Positions 25,568-38,805 of a stretch of DNA of 64,000 bases are shown here, one piece after another. The position numbers and the translations under genes are program-made. Position 1 is the stretch's first letter; each line of letters starts with the position of its first letter. Below the pieces are notes generated by a model that was given only the letters and a program-made list of their open reading frames with translations, was not told the DNA's origin and made no database searches. This DNA comes from Prinia subflava (lineage: Eukaryota; Chordata; Aves; Passeriformes; Cisticolidae): contig NC_086253.1 of assembly GCF_021018805.1 (NCBI RefSeq), forward strand, positions 9,798,735 through 9,862,734, written 5' to 3'.

Positions 25568-28500
25568 AGAAGTTTCCTTGGGGATCCCCAAGTAATTCTG
25601 TGAAAAGAAAATCCTTTGGGGAGGAAGAGCCATGGCTAATGTCTTACTGCTTTTGTTTCCCTCCCCAGAACCATTTCCTCTTTGTCACCTGATGGAGGTA
25701 CCCATGATCCCTTCACTGTTTGCCTGTTCTCCATGCAGTTGTTCTCTTCACTTCTGGAGAATATTGTTGCTTGTATCCTCAAATGCTGTCACATTCTGTG
25801 GCACATGGACCTCTGCTGGGCTGCCAGACAGGGCCCTTGGCTTCCCTGAGGTCTGTTCTGACTAGAAAAGACCCATGAGCTACACAGGGCCATTGCTGGG
25901 TGGGCTGATGCTCTTACTTGGCCTGACACTGGCACACAGGCAGCTGGAGTGCAGTGCCTGACCACATCAACTGGCCACATCTACTCCAGGGGCCCATGTG
26001 GCTGGAACCAGAGGAGTTCTGCACCCCAGCTGGCTCCAGGAATGTGTGTTTTGTTCCATTACTAGTCCACTTAGACAGAGAGAATGCCCTCAAATAGCTC
26101 CTGGGATCAACTCTTCCTTCCTATGGGCAGAAATCTCTCAGCTGAACCTGTTCCCTCTTGAGATGGGAAAAAAACTTCCTCAGAGGGCTCTGAGGCCCCA
26201 TCTTGTACCAGCTCCCCTGGGAAACAGAGCTCTTTTTCCTTGGTGAAGATGGAGGAGGAGCATCACCCTGCCAGTAAGGAAGGAATGACCTGGTGTCCCC
26301 ACAACACACAGACACAGTCAGTGGGGTTTTATTATCCTGGATTTGACTGCCCAGAATGTGTCTGAAAAGCTGTTTCTAATACAGATCATTTGGGAACCGA
26401 TGTATGCTAAATACCTATCAACTTAGAAAATGGAAGAGGCTGGGTATGGTTATGGCCTCAAAGAACTAAATTTATGAGAAATTATAATCTTTATGCCCTT
26501 CAGAAAGATTAAATAAGCAATTTTACAATTGCTGTAAATGAATTTTTGTGGCTTCTCTTTTAGCTCTACGGAGTCACTACAATTCCCAGTGTTAGGTTCC
26601 TTTACATAGAGCATACTTATGTAAGCCAATAACAAAAAGTACAGGGGGAAAGTAGTTAAATTAACAGGAGGATCAAACCCAGCCAGCATGCTCTGTGCCA
26701 CCAAAGATTCACACTGCAACAGCTGCTGGAAAAGCCCTCTTCCATCTGCAGATTTCCTGGAGTTCCCTTCAGCAAGGTGCAGAACAGAACACAGTAATTT
26801 CTGCTTTTTTTGATCTCAAGCTTGGCAGGATCTTTGGGAGAAGCAGTATTCAGACAGACTGAGAAATTCTCATGTGAAGTTGTCCTAACTCAGAAGAGTT
26901 CATGACTTCAAGACTCCCTCCAGACCAAAATATTGTCTCCATAGGAGTATTCAGTTTGGGACATTTTTACTTACAGAAGAGTTTGTTTCTTTTCTGCCAA
27001 AGTAATGGAATTCAATCAGCCTAGAAACCAAAAATAATTGTATATTCAGCCAAAGGTACTTTAGAAGAGTCTCCTCAGAATTAAAAACACTGGAATAATT
27101 TTTCCTAAATAAGTGTTTTTGGAAAGAGACAAAAAGAGCACTTGAGGGAAAATAAAGAAACTGCCTTGACTTCTCTGAAGTGCTTATGCACCATCCAGCA
27201 CCAAGCAGTGTGAGTACTGGCTTTATTTACCTCACACGGTGTCTGCATCACCGTGGTGGCCATCGTGGAGTGGCTGCACAGTAAATGACGGGTTGAATGT
27301 TTGGGATTTGGGACAAGTGCCACCAGGCTTAGGATGCAGAACAGAACATCAGTGTCTCCACTTTGGGGTGGCTACCAATGGCCTCTTGCAGGGCTGCTGG
27401 TGCCCCATCCGCTCTGTGCAGAGTGGGGATTCTCAGACATGCTTCACATTTGTGCCCTGATATTGCCAATCTTACCTGGGATTGCTAAATACTAATGATC
27501 CATGGAAACTTACAGCTGGGTAATAGAGTCCTGATTTCCTTAAACATGGACCTGGCTGCCTGAAAGCACAGAAGATCTGGTGGATATAAAAGCTCTTGGC
27601 TGGTACCTGAAGCAAGAATAGATCCTGTGGCTTTTTCATTAGTCCTCTAATCTACTCTGTAAGTGTTCCAGAGACCTTTATGTGTTGTATTTTTTAAACT
27701 TTCACAGGGTTTCAACTTAAGGAAGTCCAGACTCTTATTCTTGTGATAAATAAATGCTCATTCTCTCTGTAACACAAGAGAAAACTGCACATGCCAGTAT
27801 TTTATAAACATGCCATGAAACGAGCAGAGAAGCTAAATTTCACAATATTCAGTTCCAATTGCAAAATAACAAAAGATGGTAGTTGAACAAAAATGCTATT
27901 GTTTCACTGGGAAGCAATTAGGCTGGTGATGGCAGGTCTCAAGTGAGAATACAGCTCCTCAGTGAGCTATGAGTACCTGCTATTTGCCAAAACTGCCATT
28001 GTAATAAGAACACTGTCATGATTGAAAACCCTAATTACCTAAAATTTGGAGGTTTGTGGGAACAGTTGTGCTTTTAAAGGGCTAACTGCACTATTAATAC
28101 AGGTTTTAAATTGGAACTAGGCTGAAACATCCCACAAGTTTTTTATGATGTTGTACTACCATTGCTTAAGATGTGAACTGCTGGGTTTTTTAATCAAGTT
28201 TTGATCATAATGGAATAATTTTTCTGGCTGACGTGGACGCACATTGCACTGTTTTCTTTATCTTCTCTTTCTCTTCCAAGGGCCATATGCTTTCACACTG
28301 AGAACAAATTTCTCCCTTTACATGGGACTGATCATGAATTAAAATGAAGTGTTGGAGAAAGAAAAAGAAATGTGGCTATGATTATACCATGTTTATGTCC
28401 ACAGTGGACAGATGAAAGCAATAACACAAAGCTGTTATTTTAGTAATTATAAACCCAGAATTTATAATGATTTAAAGGCTAACTTAATAAGAAATATGAG

Positions 28501-29206
28501 GGCAACGTGCTCTGGAAAAGGTTTCAATGGAAAGGATTGAAAACTGAGATTGACATCCAGTTTGTTGGAATTTTTTGCAAGGAGGCTTTTATTTTGTGAC
28601 ATTCAGAAATGTCTAGAACTGTGGTTAATATGAATAGTTGTCACACTCCCAGCTCTGGCACTTGAACACTCAGCTTGTGATTTGAATTCAACTCCCTGTG
28701 AAACCCTGGGTGAAGGAAATTGTTGTGTTATTTACACACTTAGGGATGGAGGATGTTTCATAGGATTCAAGGTTGCTAAATGGTCCTGTATACAAAATAA
28801 ATAATGTATCAATCATCTGTTATAATGTAATGTTAAAGCAGGCAGATAGGCAGGCATAATAAAAATAGGTCTGAAGAGGTGAAGGGTATGTTTCAAAAAG
28901 TATCAAAAACTTTTAGCAGCTCTTTACCAGTTTTAGTATGAAGAAAAAAAGTTAATCCATGTAAGCGAAGAAACATCTTTCCTTGTAAGTGGCTCATAAA
29001 TAGATTTTTTTTTTCATTAGTTGGGAAGCTCTATAAGGAGTGAAAACATAGTTTTTTGGAATTAGCTCCTTATTTCTTAATTTACCAACCATTTCAGAAA
29101 ATTAGCATACAAATCCTTGTTGTGAGAGTTGTCCTTGGGACCTCTACAGGTTGCTTGAAATTTAATGACCACGCTGAGCAGAGGAGATACAGAATGTGGA
29201 ATGAGT
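25568..29206. other. Non-coding sequence
   Basis: Open frames are short and unrecognised. The segment 27780-28250 has no repeats and contains several TAATTA/TAATAC cores, compatible with a conserved non-coding element. Around 28670-28730 there is a weak MIR-like order (TTTGAATTCA, CCTGTGAAACCCTGGGTGAAG), which I do not call. Confidence 0.6.
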
Positions 29207-29237
29207 GGGAAATGAGGGAAATGAGGGAAATGAGGGG
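29207..29237 (+). repeat. Tandem repeat, 9-bp unit
   Basis: GGGAAATGA is repeated three times exactly and followed by GGGG. The 9-bp period keeps a reading frame open on both strands, which explains the modest open frames here. It is a purine-rich microsatellite. Confidence 0.95.
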
Positions 29238-29300
29238 AAGGTCTGCCACAGAAGTGATGGCAATGTTGTGGACAGATTTGTGAAGGCTTATGGAGTGAGA

Positions 29301-29320
29301 AGGAGAGGAGGAGGAGGAGG
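29301..29320 (+). repeat. (GGA)n microsatellite
   Basis: A 20-nt purine run of AGG/GAG units, about six triplets. Together with the 9-bp repeat 60 bp upstream it forms a purine-rich patch on the + strand. Confidence 0.9.
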
Positions 29321-32300
29321 CTGACACCATTTGAATGGACTCAGACTCTTCTCTCTTGTACTGGGACCTCAGTGTATTTATACTCCTGAAATTCAGTTTG
29401 AAACAGAACTGGGCTTTGTGAAATAGGGGTTTAATAATCCCTGGCACCATTTTATCAGGTTCATAGTGAAGCCCTCACAGCAGAGATTTCTTCGTTGAAA
29501 CTGAATGCCTTTTTAAAAACGAGGCATTGCTTTTTTGAGGAATTCCTGGGTTCAGTGCTTGGTTCAGTAGATGGGATGCTGTAGTTTGTGTTATGGAAAA
29601 GACTGGACTGGATTAACACAGACTTTCCTTCTGGCTTTTCCACTGCTGAGTGTGAAAAAGCTCCCAGCTCCTGTGTCTGAAGTTCTCTATTTGTATATTC
29701 ACAGAACGAACTAGTGAAAACCACTTGCAATAAATAAAAATACAAACTGAAGAGCTGGAAAAGTAAATCATAAGAATTCAAAATGAAATTATTCGAGGAT
29801 TTTGACTTTTGTATACCTTCACACTTTTACTGAGGGCTACTATAAATCTTCTGATAAAATCAGGTAACAATCATCTCCACCACCAGACAGCACTCTAAAA
29901 ATGTATAGCATTACCTACCTAGAAAGTACACAATCAAACAATCACTACAGGAAAGTATACAATCACTTTTCTCCTGTGGATTTATCTCTGTGTAGCTTTC
30001 AAAACACAGTTTGGTCCATACTCAGTTTGGTTTAAACTCACCGGACATTATAGGTGAAAGATCAAAACTCTACCTTAATAATTTACACTAAACCACTTCC
30101 TCAGCTCATCAGCTTTATCTCTTAATTATAGTAACTAATTGTTCATTAATAACACATTATAATCATATTATCTTTTTACAGTGTTGCTTAGTAGCTGAAT
30201 AATTAAAAAGTTATACCCTTATTCAAGATTTAATTTATTAAATTTTAATTATATATATATATTTCTATTTTTGAATGCAGATAGGAATAATGTTTCCTTA
30301 GGCTGAAGGCTCTGAAGCAATCGACCTTCTCCTGGGCTCCACTAACCAAAAGAATCCCCTTTTCTGCCACAGGGAGGGAGAAATGTCTTTTCTGTGGCAG
30401 TTAGATGAGGTTAGATGGGGGAAATTTTTGGGGAGAATGACTGGACACACAGTTAGATACATTTGTGTACAAAAATGGGTCTTTTGTGAGCAGCACAGAG
30501 GAGAACACAGTGAGTTTTAGATCTGTTAACTGAAACCTTCACAGGTGAAGACTGTAAAAATTGGAAGTTTGACTGTTTTTATGCTAGTCATCAGAAGGCA
30601 TGGAGGAAAAACAGAACTACTGAGCAGAAGACTCACATTTCCTTCCTACAATATAAAGCTGTGAGGCATAGGAAGGATCATTAGTAAGTCAAATAATTTT
30701 TAAGATGCTGCAGGCCTGAAAAGAAAACATAGTGATAGACTAGTCTAGAAATGTGTGTAAACAACCATATAGCACAACAGAGGTTTAAGGGAATGATACC
30801 AAATGAGGTAAAGACCAGTATATGCCAGTGATTTTAAACAAGGAAAAGGGAATATTTATTTTCCTATCAGAAAGCAGAAAAACATGGCCATTACTTTGTA
30901 AAGGACAGTGCAGTGTTCTCCTGCATGTTCCATTTTGCTCTCTCCCTGTGCTCTCCACTGCCAGCTTCTGCCACCATGGCACTGTGAACCCACCGAGCTC
31001 TGTGGGCAGTACAGTGGCAGAAGCACAGCTCTGAAACATCTTTTATGTGGTAGCAGAAAGGACCTCCAGAAACCAAGCAAATAGCCCCTAAAGAATTTTT
31101 TTTCTGTGCTGTCTCGATTGTCACAGGATACCTTTGCTGCGCTGCCTGCTGAGCTGGTGGTCACTGTCAAGACAGAACGCCAAAGAGGTGTTCTAGTGAG
31201 GTTCAGAAGGGTTCAGCAGAGATGTGCCCCACTGCTGCCAAGGCAAAGCAAGCTCCTCTTCTTCTCTACCCATGAGTAAAACTGATTCCTACCAGAATGC
31301 TGACCAGAATGATGAAGAAGTACCCAAATCCCTGCTCAGAGCTGGCTCAGAGCATAACAGAGTACAGTAGTTCAAACATGGGCTTCAAATAGAGAAAAAT
31401 AGATGTGTGTTGGGAGCACCTGGCACAGCTTAGGAATGTCTCCAAGGGGCATTTTTGCAGCTGGGAGAGTGGGAAACATTTGCAGTGACTATCCAGAGGT
31501 CACTGGCCCTGAAATCCCACCCAGTAGCCATGATGCTGAACCAGTCCCCTTGGCTTCTGCCGAGCTGGGCTGGGGAATTTGTCACAGACACAAAGACACA
31601 TACTCTGAATTGTAAGGAAGTCATGGAAGTAGCCATGATCAGGAAAAAAAGCTTTAATTTTAGACAATAGTGTTATTTCAATAAGGCCATGTATGTGCTC
31701 TTTTATTTTCTTTTGTAATTTTACTTTTCTGTTAGCTAACAACTTCCATATACCAAATACTGCCACAGAAATGAAATTAAATGGAGTCATGACGAAAAAG
31801 AATGAGGGATTTCCTGGACTAAGCAGAAACAGGCTAAAATAATGCCAAATGTGTTTTCTGAGGAATTTTTCACTGTGTTATGCTGAGAACAGTGTACAAG
31901 TAATGTCAAGTGAGCTATTTTCCTGGCAAGTAATACGCTGGACTGGAACCATGGGCTTGATAATTGCTTGTACCTCTTGATGATGAAACATCTTGGCTTT
32001 CTTTGAAAAGAAATATGTCTTTCTGCTGTGTGGAGAGAAACAGAGGTTCCTGAACTTCAGTGTCTGGGCAGAAACCTTGGAGTATTAAGAACTTGTCTGA
32101 GAGCCTCTGTCACTCCTGATTGTCTCCCACTTCTGCCTGGGGGGAGAGTGGCAGCTGGGAGAGAGCAGGGAATAAACTGCTGGAAAATATCTTACAAGTG
32201 CCAGTGATGTAGAAAAGAAAGATGGGGGAGATGACTGATCACTCTGGTCAAAAGGAGCCAAGAAGAGTTCTTACAAGGTGGTGTAACTGTGGCATTACAC

Positions 32301-34954
32301 AAGTGACACTTACCCTGGCAGTCCCAGAAGGACTCCACTCCTTCCCTTGTGGTTGGCACTTTGTTGTTTTATGTGGTGAAGTCTTGGAAGGTGGTATTTG
32401 GGTAATACTAAAGAAAAAAAAGGATAACAACAAATGCCTTTATGAGCTTTAAAAATAAGAGTAAATCCCATTGTCATTGATTTTAGGATAAAGTGGTGGT
32501 AAGTAGTCAAATTTGACCAACATGATAAAAGTGCTAACAGCATTTTGAGTGTTAACTGCCCTTTGAGAGAGCAGCAACATTTTCACAGTGTCTCTGAGCA
32601 ATGACTGTGTACATTACATGTGGCCCAGCAATATGGTGAGGGTCTATTAACCAGTGCTTAACTAATGTTAAATAACAATGACATTCACAGGACTACATCA
32701 TGAATTTATAATGATATGGGCTACTACAGAGAATACAAAATGAAACAGTAATGAAGGGACATATAACCCTTTATTCTAATTTTTTTACATGCATAAATAT
32801 TTTTTTCTGGAGATCAGCTTCTGCATGGCAGAACATTGTGCTGGCTGGCTGAATCTCTGTTAAAAGAGCCCTTGAAAAACAGATGACAAGCAATTGTCCC
32901 CTGAGCAGTACACACATTTATGTTTGAGTTTCAGAAATAAGCTGAGGGATTTTCTTATTTTCTGCTTATAAATGACAGATGTACTCAGAACAGCCCAGGC
33001 AGCACGATGAGTTTACATAATGTCCTGGAAATGCAAGATCTCTATGATTGCTTCTTACAGGGAATTTGGTGGTTTCTATTTTAAAAGCTAAAACAACACC
33101 AGCCTGATGTAGGGTGTGATCTGCCTCTCACAAGAGTCGTGTGTTCCCCTTCTATTCATGCAGGGAACTGCAGATTAGGCCAATTATACAGATGTGAAAA
33201 GCAAGATCCAAAGGGGCAGCTTTGGCATTTCAACACTTGGAATTAGGTGTTCAGCTCTGGTTAGATCGTGATGCACAGAGGTCCCTCACAGGGCAGAACC
33301 TGGCCTGGGCCCTCCTCAGGGGCTGGGTGTGAGCAGAGCAGGTTTGCTTTCTCTTGTGGCTCCCCCTGGCATCACACAGGAGAGCAGCCATGGACGAGAG
33401 GGGGAAGAGAAGAAGCTTAAACAAAATAATGGGAAATTGCACATCTCTCCTTCATTCAGAACCCAGTAACGCAGTAGTAAAGAAATAGGGAGAAATTTCA
33501 GAATCCGGATGCACTGTGTTCCACCCTCTTGTGAGGAGATCACGAGGTGGTATGAGAATACCTGAAATTTCTTGTGTATTCAATATTTATTATTAAAGAT
33601 AAAAAGTCTCTCAGTATGTTCAACTTCTCAGTTGCTTAAAAAAAGAAATGAAATCCCAAACCAAAATGCAGACAATAGAGTCCCAGTAAGTAGAGTGAAC
33701 TCTTTTATTCAATTTTTGTTTACAGATAATAAAAAAGACAAAGGTAGCAGAAATAGATAAACTTAAAGGCATAATATTTTGCCCAAATTACAGATGTATG
33801 ACATCTGACAGAAAGAGGGGAAAGCCCCTGAGAACAGGAGGAGCAAAATGCTCTCCAGGATAGAGTAAATGGAGATGAGAAAAGTATCAGTGCAACCAAA
33901 CTTTAGATCTGCTGAAGGTGATACTTAGAAAGACAAAGGAAATCATTAAAATAAGAAACATATTTGATAACTAAAGAACAGATGTGGTCATCATCTTCAA
34001 AGACCATAAAATTCTAGGAAAAAAAAGATGAGGGAAGAATTTGAATTCAGAATTAATGTATAAAAGACGACAGGCATGCTATGTGGGATGGATGAAGGAA
34101 GGTTAGCAATGAATGGAGAGATGGAAATAAAAACAATATGAATATCTATAAATATTTCTTTCTCAGTTCATCCATCATGGCTGTCAGTGATCATCCTGCC
34201 TTGACAGGCAACAGATCAGGCTCTGCTACAGGAAAAAGAGAAGAAAATCCTTTATTTAAATGCTCTTCTTGCCACTGCTGTAGCTACAGACCCATTTATG
34301 CTAACTCAGAAAATGTTATGCCTTCTAGACAAGAATGAAAATATACTCCTGTGATCCAACTGATCCAATTACTAGGAACTTTCAAGTGATCAGCCCCCTA
34401 AGAATATAAGCTGGAGCAGACCATAAAAATGTCAGGTGATCTTTGAGTTAGGTACTATGAAAGAAATACACAGTACTCCTCATTTCCTCTTTGAAGTTTG
34501 CTCTCTGAGTACGATCCTTGGAGGAAAACTCACTAAATGCAGACTTCAAGCAACAGGGACACTGAGTCACCAAGCAGATTTTCAGAGGTGAACACAGCAA
34601 TTTCTTGTGTCCAAGCAGTATGGAAAAAAGGGCTCCTCAAGCCCTTGTTCACTGGACACCAGGTGCTACTGCATTTCTTACAAAAGCCTCACACTGGAAA
34701 TGTGTGCAACAAATGGGAGAGGAATACTGCAATCAAGGATCAGATGCAGGTGCATGGAGATCTGCACGTGCCCAGAAAAACTGAGTTAAACTTCTGGTAA
34801 ATGTCAGTCATTTACCTGACCAGCACAGGTAGGACAGTGTCCATTCATATCCTACTTGGTGATGTGTGGATTGTTCTACTAAATAGACCTGACAGGGTAA
34901 GGACACTGCATTAAGCTGTTTTTCATTAATACACAGCACAATCACAAAATCCAC
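29321..34954. other. Non-coding sequence
   Basis: No gene is supported. A short (TA)n run lies at 30249-30263. Slightly GC-richer patches near 30.9-31.6 kb carry overlapping chance frames on both strands of up to about 104 codons. No recognised transposon is present. Confidence 0.65.
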
Positions 34955-34974
34955 TTTTTTTTTTTTTTTTTTTT
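34955..34974 (+). repeat. Poly(T) tract
   Basis: Twenty consecutive T residues. It could be the poly(A) tail of a minus-strand retrocopy, but the sequence to its right (the expected body) resembles no gene or SINE I know. Confidence 0.97.
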
Positions 34975-37570
34975 CCCTTGCATCCCCTTAAAACAAAAGC
35001 CTCAGCATGAATTGGTGGCTGCTTAGGTGAATAATGAAATGGCAGGAATGGAAGGTTTGCAAAGTGCTATGACATTTCCTGGCCGCTTTATTAATTCCAA
35101 GTTAAGCACACGCTTAAGTGCTTCACAGAAGTGGGGTCAATGGCACTGACAATTTGCAACACTGAACCTTGTGGCAGCGATGCAGAAAGGTTGAGGCACA
35201 AGAATTTTTTCCCCCTTAAGCTGCATGTTGGCAGTGCTTTCCTCATGGCAGTCCTTCCTCCCTCAGTGTTCCTGCTTAGTGGTAAGGATCAGTGTTCTGT
35301 AGGACGTGTTGTTTTTTGGATTACTTGCAAAACAGAGGTCGTGACCATGTCTGGTCATTAAGAATCCCCAGGCGCTCTTTGCTAGCAGAGCGACAACTTT
35401 AGTACCCTGGCTGAAGACCAAGGAAGGATATAAAATCTACCTAGTCTACCTTAAATCCCCCTAGTATTTCTGTGAGACACTCTACTCCTGGCTTCTCAGC
35501 TCAGAACGAGATTTAGAATTGCTGTTACAAAATGGCTACACCAGAACTGTCTCCTCTGTGGCTCCAGGCTCAGCAGAGCCTTCTGGGTTAACTGCCCTGC
35601 ACAGCCAGCAGGCATTGCTGAATTAATTGATTATTTGGCTTATTACTAAATGTTCATTTTCTTCACTCTTCACACTCTCTGGTGGATGTTGAGTAATCTC
35701 CCTTGTTTGTTTTCGAGGGTTTTGTTAAAATGCACTCAAAAATATGCCACCAAGGAGAGAGGGAGGGAAGAGATCCTCCCCAGCTATAAGCTATTCTGAC
35801 TGGTACCAATGTAGCATATAATTGAATGTTATTTCCATACAGTCCAGCCAAATGTAGCCATCTACAAGAAATAAGAGCATCTCTTAGGATTTTAGATTTT
35901 TCTTGAATGTAAAAGAATTTATTTCTCATAGATTGTTTTCAAACTGGGAGCAATATTATTTCTAAATTATATTTTAATAGCTAGTTTGTTGTTTCTGTTT
36001 CTGAAGCCATCATAAAGCATCCATAAAGTGGTATTTCTCTTGCATTTTACATGACTCCAGGGCTTGCTGTTCTCGCCTGTCAGGTCTTTTCAAATCACTT
36101 AACGTTTACTGGAACAATTCTACACTGCAAGATTTGCTGCTCATCCAGCGTGGTGTTTGTATCACAGCTGCTACACCATTGCCATCTCAATAAAAGGAAG
36201 CGTTTCTCACCACTTCGCTAGTATACAGAAGCATGAAAATAATAATTTCCTTTGAAAAAAAATCCACAAACCTTTCATCTGGAAACAATCAAGCAAAGAG
36301 TAATCTTGGTTTTATTTAGAAATGTTTGTGGTTGTTAAGGTAAACTTACAACCCGTAGTTAATTTAATAAAAATGTGACATAATTTTCCTGGGCTCTGAT
36401 ATTGTTGTAGGGTTTTTTTTTTCTTCAAGAGCAGATTAGAATATTCAGACATACTGAATAATGAAAGAGTTGAGTATTAAGGACATATAATGGAAAATTT
36501 TCAGTGTCATGCCTGGCAGGGCATTATCCAACTCTTTACAAATAGTGAAAAAATATTTATAGAATGTTCTCTACTATCATGCAATCATAAAAGTAAATCT
36601 GGCTTATTGATATATCATTATTTTATTTTTAATTGTTCATTCGCAGACACCACAAGACCAAAGGACAATGTTTCACTTGTGTCTTACAAGAACACACTTT
36701 AGGGCAGTCACATTTTCTGACTTTGTAGTTTATTCATTAGCTTCTTCATTGGAGGATAACAGCTCTTACAATCCTCACAAGCCCTCCATCTTTGCTCATG
36801 GAGAGCAGCATTTCACTCACAAACACACCTCCTAATCTAATGAAGGAAGTTACAATTTTTTAGTCCCTCACGTTGCACTGCTAATAAATATCTTCCTTTA
36901 GCATTATGAATTAGAGAGAAGGTACAGTGGCCATGTCTTAAATATTATGGCAAAGAATTCTTCAAGTTGTATTTTACAGGATTTGCAGAATTCCCTTTAC
37001 TTGCCTGGAGATCTACCCAGGGAAAACATTGAAAACCATAATCCTGGTAGCACTTGAAAACCATATTCCTCCCTGCTACTTTTCACTGCAACTCCCAGGA
37101 TGTAACATAATAAGGAAGGTGTTCAATAAAATGTGTGTTAATGTCACAGTTCAGAAGAGATAAAATTAATGTGGGGGAACCTTGCCCAAGTTTCCCTTCT
37201 CATTCCAGTTATGTTCACCTCACTGTATATTTAATTTGAAGTGCAGATCTAATTAAAAGTTAATGCATCATTAAAATGATTTGTAATAAGTATATTCAAC
37301 TCCATGTGAGCATGATATGCTCATTATCAGGTCCAGACTATAACTGGGACCCTTCACAGTGAAGAAAATCATTATTCATAACAAATATCTTTCTGGTGAC
37401 ATTCATTCCATACATAAATGTGATCTAAATGTTTTATCTTTTAAATAAGTTTAACATGTATGAAGACCTGCTGCTGAATATTTTTTTTCTTGGATGGTAT
37501 CTGTTAAAAGGAGTATTCCTTTAAATGGGTTTGACTGTGTTTTTTCAAGAGAAGAAAATAAGCCTTCTAC
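34975..37570. other. Non-coding sequence, possibly with conserved elements
   Basis: No gene or known repeat is seen. The part at about 35990-36380 is repeat-free, with homeodomain- and FOX-like cores, and could be a conserved non-coding element, but this cannot be tested without alignment. Confidence 0.55.
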
Positions 37571-37690
37571 AGAATTAATGAAGCTGGCTTTTTAGCCTAG
37601 GGTAAAAAGCTGGCTAATGAAGTAATTCGTAGTGACAGCTCATGATCTGAATTATATGAATTATTGCTTATTAATGGGATTAATTGCTTC
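37571..37690. promoter_or_regulatory. Putative homeodomain-site-dense element
   Basis: About seven ATTA/TAAT cores occur in 120 bp, including TTAATGGGATTAATTG at 37670-37685. TAATGAAG occurs twice (37576-37583 and 37615-37622) and AAGCTGGCT twice (37581-37589 and 37607-37615). An 8-bp stem GCTTTTTA / TAAAAAGC (37587-37594 and 37603-37610) sits between the copies. Clustered and spaced homeodomain cores are typical of developmental enhancers. The surrounding DNA is AT-rich, so chance is a real alternative. Confidence 0.25.
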
Positions 37691-38670
37691 TCATGCTATA
37701 ATACAAAATTTATACACTTGTTCAAAATCTAGGTCTATAATCTGAAACAGAAAAAGGGAAGAAAGACTGTATTAATTATATGTCGTCCACATCTCTGAAT
37801 GTCCATACTGCAACAGAGACTGAATGTAGGTAATTTTATAAAGAAATGACATGAAGTGAAAACTATAAAATAGGGATGAGAAAGAAATTTTTTAGTTCTG
37901 TTCATCTGAGGCAATATATCAGATTGCATTGCTTTGCTAAGGACTTCCATTATCTGTATGTTCTCTTTCAATATGTAACAAAGGAAATTTATCTCTTTAC
38001 ATATAGCATAACTCTCTACAGAGCATAGAAGTATCTGAGGAATAGAAAAAGAAAACTTTTAAGATCACAGAAAAACAAGCTCAAAATAAAATTGTGTTCT
38101 ACACAGAGATGTTAATTTATTAAACATACAGTTTTCCTTCTATTATTGCTATTATTTACATTGCACATGTGGACTGAGGATTTCATCTGGAACTAGATGC
38201 ACTGTGACTTGACCAGAAAAATGGGCTCTTATGCTCAAATTTCTTGTTATGGAGAGGAGGAGTGAGGAAAATGAGACATATGAAGTTTCATCATTCAGAA
38301 ATGTCATGTCAGCTGAAACTGTTTCACCTGATTCTGTATCTATCAAGGATATTTATATTCACGTGGTCTTACTTGCCACAGCATCTGTGAGTTCTGTTTA
38401 AAGGTATTTGAAGATCTGACCCTATATCAGGTCAAACCCAGGTCTCTCAGTTATGAGGAAATTAAATATCAGCTAAAATATCTAAGCCTTTAGGCAGAAA
38501 ATTGGGAAATCTATTCAGACTGAAGAAGCAACTAAACCCAACTGTCTCTCACATCCTGGCTCAGTGCTCTCACCACTGCTTTACACAAAAGTTCCCTACA
38601 AATCAAAGCACAGCTGCAAAATTGGACATTGCTTCTTTTGCTAAAGGGAACTTCACCACAGCACTGTCCT
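37691..38670. other. AT-rich non-coding sequence
   Basis: I see nothing beyond short A/T runs and chance frames. It runs into the CR1 fragment that follows. Confidence 0.7.
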
Positions 38671-38805
38671 AGACTCATCGAATCCTTTGGGTTGGAAAGG
38701 ACCTCAATGTTCCTCTTGTTCCAACCCCCTGCCATGAGCAGGGACCTTCTGCTAGAGCAGGTGCTCAAGACCCCATCCAGCCTGGCCTTGAGCACTTCCA
38801 GTGTT
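38671..38805 (-). mobile_element. CR1 LINE 3' fragment, minus orientation
   Basis: Read on the + strand it is the reverse complement of the CR1 tail: CATCGAATC, TTTGGGTTGGAAAGGACCTC, TTGTTCCAACCCCCTGCCAT, GAGCAGGGACCTTCTGCTAG, CCCCATCCAGCCTGGCCTTG, AGCACTTCCAGTG. Similarity fades after about 38805. Only the tail is present, so it is a 5'-truncated dead copy. It is closer to the consensus than the copy at 56731. Confidence 0.95.

Noticed and set aside
34955..34974. Poly(T) as the tail of a processed pseudogene on the minus strand
   Set aside because: No recognisable gene body or target-site duplication adjoins it.
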